Source of the DNA: an uncultured beta proteobacterium
GTDB lineage: Bacteria > Pseudomonadota > Gammaproteobacteria > Burkholderiales > Burkholderiaceae_C
Direction of reading: 5' to 3'
Assembly (NCBI GenBank): GCA_903845345.1
Contig: CAIMXF010000467.1
Span: forward strand, 1 to 33,774
DNA: 33,774 nucleotides
Below the pieces are notes generated by a model. It was given only the letters and a program-made list of their open reading frames with translations, searched no databases and was not told the DNA's origin. The position numbers and the translations under genes were made by a program. Position 1 is the first letter of the stretch, and each line of letters opens with the position of its first letter. Below are positions 30,166-33,774 of this stretch, in pieces.

Positions 30166-32259
30166 ATGTCCGACGTCACCCCGTCCGTTCCCGCCTTGCG
30201 GGTTCCGCTGCTCAACCGCGAGCGTTCCATCCTCGAATTCAACCGTCGCGTGCTGGCCCAGGCGCTGCGCGCCGACGTGCCGCTGCTGGAGCGGCTGCGC
30301 TACGTCTCGATCGTGTCGTCCAACCTCGACGAGTTCTTCGAGGTGCGGTTCGCCGACGCGCTGGAGGCCGCGCGCATGCCGGGCGCCGGCGACGCGTTGC
30401 GCGAGCTGACCGTCATCTCGGTGGAAGCGCATGCGCTGATCGACGAGCAGTACGCCGTCTTCAACGAACAGGTGATGCCGTCGCTGGCCTTGCACGGCAT
30501 CCGGGTGGTCAACCACGCCGAGCGCACCGAGGCGCAACGTCGCTGGGTCGACGCCTTCTTCCAGCGCGAGGTGCGTCCGCTGCTGGTGCCGATCGGGCTC
30601 GACCCGGCGCATCCGTTCCCGCAGGTGGCCAACAAGTCGCTGAACTTCATCGCGAAGCTGGGCGGGCGCAACGCGTTCGGACGCGAGAACTCGATCGCCA
30701 TCGTCAAGGTGCCGCGCGTCCTGCCTCGCGTGATCAAGCTGCCGGAGAACTGCTGCCCGAAGGGCGAGCAGCACTTCGTGCTGTTGTCGAGCGTGATCCG
30801 CGCGCACCTGGCCGAGCTGTTTCCGGGGCGCGTCGTCGAGTCGTTCTCGCAGTTCCGCGTCACGCGCGACTCCGATCTCGAGGTCGACGAGGACGACATC
30901 CGCAACCTGCGCCAGGCGCTGCGCCGCGGCCTGACGACGCGCCACTACGGGCGGGCGATCCGGCTCGAGGTCGTCAACACCTGCCCCGAGGCGCTGTGGC
31001 GCCTGCTGCTGGCGCAGTTCGACCTGCCCGAGGCGGCGCTGCACCGCGTCAACGGACCGGTGAACCTGGTCCGCCTGAACGAGCTGATCGACCAGGCCAC
31101 CGATCCGGCGCACGGGCCGGTGCTGCGCTTCGCGCGGTACGAGGCCTCGTGGCCGCGCGGCCGGCTGCCGCGCACCGGGTCGATGTTCGAGCGGCTGCGC
31201 GAGAACGACGTGCTGCTGCACCATCCGTTCGAGAGCTTCGAGCCGGTGGTGGAGTTCCTGCGCGAGGCGGTGCAGGATCCGAACGTGCTGGCCATCAAGC
31301 AGACGATCTACCGCACCGGCGAAAAGTCCGTGCTGATGGACCTGTTGCTGGAAGCGGCACGGCGCGGCAAGGAAGTGATGGTGGTTGTGGAGCTGAAGGC
31401 GCGCTTCGACGAGGAGGCCAACATCAACTGGGCCGAGCGGCTCGAGGCGGTCGGCGCCCAGGTGGTCTACGGCATCGTCGGCCTGAAGACGCACGCCAAG
31501 CTGCTGCTGGTGACGCGGCGCGAGCCGTCGCCGCGCGGGCCGCGGCTGCGCCGCTACGTGCACCTGTCCACCGGCAACTACAACCCGAAGACCGCGCGCC
31601 TGTACACCGACGTCGGCTACCTGAGCGCCGACGACGGCATCACCGCCGACGCCGACCAGATCTTCCAGCAGATCGCCAGCCTCACGCGCATGAAGCCGCC
31701 GCGCCATCTGATGACGGCGCCGTTCGTGCTGCACAAGCGCCTGCTGTCGCACATCGCGCAGGTGCGCGACGCCGCGCGCGCGGGCAAGGTGGCGCGCATC
31801 GTCGTTAAGGTCAACGCGTTGACCGACCCCGCGCTGATCGAGGCGCTGGTCGAGGCCGGCCAGGCCGGTGCCAGCATCGACCTGATCGTGCGCGGCGCCT
31901 GTACTTTGACGCCGGGCATCGAGGGCCTGACCAACAATATCCGCGTGCGATCGGTGGTCGGCCGCTTCCTCGAGCACTCGCGCATCGTCTACCTGCGCTG
32001 GGGCGAGACCGACGACGACGAGGCGCTGTTCCTCTCGAGCGCTGACTGGATGGTGCGCAACATGTTGCGCCGCATCGAGCTGGCATGGCCGATCCGCGAT
32101 GCGGCGATGCGCCAGCGCGTCATCGACGAGTGCCTGGTGCCTTACCTGCATGACACAAAGGATGCATGGTTGCTGCAGTCCAATGGCAAGTACGAACGCA
32201 TCGGTACCGATGGCGTCAGCGCGCAGCAGGCGTTGATGGCCCGCTTTCGCAGCAAGTAG
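30166..32259 (+). CDS. ppk: Polyphosphate kinase 1
   Basis: A 697-residue enzyme that reversibly transfers the gamma-phosphate of ATP to polyphosphate. The N-terminal domain begins 'LLNRERSILEFNRRVLAQA'. His443 in 'GLKTHAKLLLVTRRE' is the autophosphorylated histidine (His435 in E. coli). 'YVHLSTGNYNPKTARLYTD' and 'IDLIVRGACTLTPGIEG' are the second phospholipase-D-like half. Length matches E. coli PPK (688). It is followed 36 nt later by sixA, a frequent neighbour, and preceded by a candidate Pho box. The ATG at 30166 is the only start near the conserved N terminus. Confidence 0.97.
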   Translation: MSDVTPSVPALRVPLLNRERSILEFNRRVLAQALRADVPLLERLRYVSIVSSNLDEFFEVRFADALEAARMPGAGDALRELTVISVEAHALIDEQYAVFNEQVMPSLALHGIRVVNHAERTEAQRRWVDAFFQREVRPLLVPIGLDPAHPFPQVANKSLNFIAKLGGRNAFGRENSIAIVKVPRVLPRVIKLPENCCPKGEQHFVLLSSVIRAHLAELFPGRVVESFSQFRVTRDSDLEVDEDDIRNLRQALRRGLTTRHYGRAIRLEVVNTCPEALWRLLLAQFDLPEAALHRVNGPVNLVRLNELIDQATDPAHGPVLRFARYEASWPRGRLPRTGSMFERLRENDVLLHHPFESFEPVVEFLREAVQDPNVLAIKQTIYRTGEKSVLMDLLLEAARRGKEVMVVVELKARFDEEANINWAERLEAVGAQVVYGIVGLKTHAKLLLVTRREPSPRGPRLRRYVHLSTGNYNPKTARLYTDVGYLSADDGITADADQIFQQIASLTRMKPPRHLMTAPFVLHKRLLSHIAQVRDAARAGKVARIVVKVNALTDPALIEALVEAGQAGASIDLIVRGACTLTPGIEGLTNNIRVRSVVGRFLEHSRIVYLRWGETDDDEALFLSSADWMVRNMLRRIELAWPIRDAAMRQRVIDECLVPYLHDTKDAWLLQSNGKYERIGTDGVSAQQALMARFRSK

Positions 32260-32295
32260 TCAGCAAGCGTCCAACACGTCCTTGGAGCGAAGGAA

Positions 32296-32772
32296 ATGGA
32301 TCTGATCCTGTGGCGACACGCCGAAGCCGGCGACCACCTCGCCGATCCGGCCGCCGATCTCGAGCGTCCGCTGAGCCCCAAGGGCGAGCGCCAGGCGCGT
32401 CGCGTGGCCGACTGGCTGAACCAGTTCCTGCCCGACTCGGCGCGGGTGCTGACCAGCCCGGCGCTGCGCTGCCAGCAGACGGTGGCGCCGCTCGGCCGCC
32501 GCGTGAAGAAGACGCCGGCGCTGGGGCCGGACGGCGACGTCGAGAGCCTGCTGGCGGCGACGCGCTGGCCGGATTCGCGCGAGGCGGTGCTGGTCGTCGG
32601 CCACCAGCCGACGCTGGGCCGCGTCGCCGCCTACCTGATGGCGGGCGAGACGGCGCGCTTCGGCGACCCGTGGACGATCAAGAAGGGCAGCGTCTGGTGG
32701 CTGCGCCATCGCCCGCGCGAGGGGCGCGCCGAGGTGCAGATCATCGCGGTGCGGACTGCCGAAGGGCTGTAG
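32296..32772 (+). CDS. sixA: Phosphohistidine phosphatase SixA
   Basis: A 158-residue histidine-phosphatase-superfamily protein that removes phosphate from phosphohistidine. The catalytic 'LWRHAEA' (His8; RHA replaces the family's RHG, as in E. coli SixA) and 'VGHQP' (His103) are present, along with 'PLSPKGERQARRVADWL' and 'VLTSPALRCQQT'. In E. coli SixA acts on phosphorelay or nitrogen-PTS His residues; the ppk neighbour suggests phosphate/polyphosphate control here, which is inference. GGAGCGAAGGA precedes the ATG at 32296 as ribosome binding site. Confidence 0.93.
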   Translation: MDLILWRHAEAGDHLADPAADLERPLSPKGERQARRVADWLNQFLPDSARVLTSPALRCQQTVAPLGRRVKKTPALGPDGDVESLLAATRWPDSREAVLVVGHQPTLGRVAAYLMAGETARFGDPWTIKKGSVWWLRHRPREGRAEVQIIAVRTAEGL

Positions 32773-32882
32773 CGCTTCCGTCGGCATAGAGCGAACGGCG
32801 CCGCGCCGCCTGCGTCTGCAGCCCGCGAGCCACGTGCGCTTTCACCGGGCGCGGCGACAGCCCAGAAATTTCGCGAAACTTG

Positions 32883-32912
32883 TTGCGCGCCCGCAATTCG
32901 TTGGCATAGAAT
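32883..32912 (+). promoter_or_regulatory. rRNA operon promoter P1
   Basis: TTGCGC (32883-32888), 18-nt spacer, TAGAAT (32907-32912). Weakest -35 of the three. About 500 nt before the 16S start. The gap 32773-32882 after sixA shows no gene. Confidence 0.6.
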
Positions 32913-32922
32913 CGAGGGCTTC

Positions 32923-32939
32923 GCTGGTCACAAGTCAGC
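32923..32939 (+). other. rRNA leader stem-loop, copy 1
   Basis: GCTGGT-CACAA-GTCAGC folds as RNA with two G-U pairs. It lies 11 nt after the P1 -10, at the same distance as copy 2 after P2. Confidence 0.5.
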
Positions 32940-33029
32940 TTTGACCGCAGCGCGTTGGTGAGCCCAGGCTCCCGAGGTGCGCGAGTCGAGCGGCCTGATG
33001 GTCGGCGAAGAGTCTGAAAAATTTGGTGC

Positions 33030-33059
33030 TTGACGATGGTTCGAAATCAAGCATAGAAT
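33030..33059 (+). promoter_or_regulatory. rRNA operon promoter P2
   Basis: TTGACG (33030-33035), 18-nt spacer, TAGAAT (33054-33059). Its -10 is 147 nt after the P1 -10, and the downstream sequence repeats that of P1 (AGGCTTCGCTG core). Confidence 0.75.
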
Positions 33060-33069
33060 CACAGGCTTC

Positions 33070-33086
33070 GCTGATCACAAATCAGC
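33070..33086 (+). other. rRNA leader stem-loop, copy 2
   Basis: GCTGAT-CACAA-ATCAGC is a perfect 6-bp stem with the same loop as copy 1; the two copies differ at stem positions yet both stay paired. Confidence 0.55.
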
Positions 33087-33098
33087 TTTTGAATGTTT

Positions 33099-33115
33099 CG
33101 CTTCGATGCGAAGCG
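33099..33115 (+). other. Hairpin in rRNA leader between P2 and P3
   Basis: CGCTTCG-ATG-CGAAGCG is a perfect 7-bp inverted repeat with a 3-nt loop. No T-run follows, so it is not an ordinary terminator. Confidence 0.4.
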
Positions 33116-33163
33116 CGACGAAGCCGATGAGCGGTCAGCGAGAACGAAGCGAAGTCTGACTGC

Positions 33164-33192
33164 TTGACAAGGTTTTGAAAGCAGATCATAAT
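33164..33192 (+). promoter_or_regulatory. rRNA operon promoter P3 (strongest)
   Basis: TTGACA (33164-33169) is a perfect -35, followed by a 17-nt spacer and CATAAT (33187-33192), one mismatch from consensus. About 220 nt before the 16S start. The AAGTCTGA..TGCTTGAC context is shared with P2. Confidence 0.85.
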
Positions 33193-33248
33193 TCCGCTTC
33201 TGTGCTGTTAACAGCGCGACGCAGCAAACAACGGTTTGTTCGCGACAG

Positions 33249-33260
33249 TTCTTTAAAAAT
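33249..33260 (+). promoter_or_regulatory. boxA-like antitermination site of the rRNA leader
   Basis: TTCTTTAAAAAT, followed by CAACAGCCGATAAG, is the conserved leader block of betaproteobacterial rrn operons and resembles the Nus-factor boxA (TGCTCTTTAACA). It lies about 60 nt downstream of P3. Confidence 0.6.
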
Positions 33261-33412
33261 CAACAGCCGATAAGCGTGGGCGTTTGAAGGCGAGTGCCAA
33301 GAAACTAGCTGTCAAAAGCGATGTTTCAAGGTCTTATGGACTTTAAACGCTCATGAAGATTGATTAAACTTGTAACGAGTTTCTTCAATTCCTTTATGAG
33401 TAATTCAAGATC

Positions 33413-33774
<362 letters not shown>

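Noticed and set aside
30151-32151. 666-codon minus-strand frame opposite ppk
   Set aside because: Antisense shadow of ppk with no recognisable family motif.

Overview
This window is high-GC bacterial chromosome, with coding strands strongly biased to G or C at codon third positions. It ends in the first ~360 nt of a 16S rRNA gene. The 16S signature (short V1 loop, 'GTGCCCAGTAGTGGGGGATAGCCCGGCG'-type V2 segment, given here only as a description) and gene sets such as polA/DUF2782/thrB/BPSS1780 and ppk/sixA point to a betaproteobacterium of the order Burkholderiales, most likely near Rubrivivax, Leptothrix or Roseateles. The family-level placement is recall plus inference, not a database result.

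Layout. Positions 1-6042: a truncated ferredoxin-type flavin reductase (minus), the remains of an AraC-type regulator, an EamA exporter, an atypical SDR protein, a rhomboid-fold protein without its catalytic residues (minus), a doubtful small ORF, tRNA-Leu(CAA) (minus), then cysM, a NUDIX hydrolase and tusA. Positions 6122-9064: valS (minus), with an internal stretch of foreign-looking codon use. Positions 9262-16361: a seven-gene, tightly overlapping minus-strand operon, transcribed RDD - SpoIIM-like - membrane protein - DUF4129 - DUF4350 - MoxR ATPase - DUF58. This is a membrane-associated MoxR system whose job is not established, and the DUF58 gene carries an in-frame GC-rich palindromic repeat. 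Positions 16384-17532: two further RDD-related genes, one with its core deleted. Positions 17753-19507: guaC and a secreted CxxC protein (minus).

Positions 19502-24027: uvrD, a beta-flower/GNAT fusion, and a convergent membrane di-iron hydroxylase. Positions 24116-26411: the minus operon DUF2782 - thrB - BPSS1780-family membrane protein, divergent from polA (26509-29283). After a small membrane protein come ppk and sixA, with a candidate Pho box before ppk. Positions 32773-33412 are the rRNA operon control region, with three strong promoters, two of them in a repeated module with conserved stem-loops.

Cross-cutting observation: at six start sites (731, 19502, 21957, 26411, 26509, 30166) a -10-like hexamer lies exactly 6 nt before the ATG, an arrangement that would give leaderless mRNAs. 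The most interesting candidates for undescribed biology are this promoter architecture, the MoxR operon, and the proteolytically dead rhomboid.
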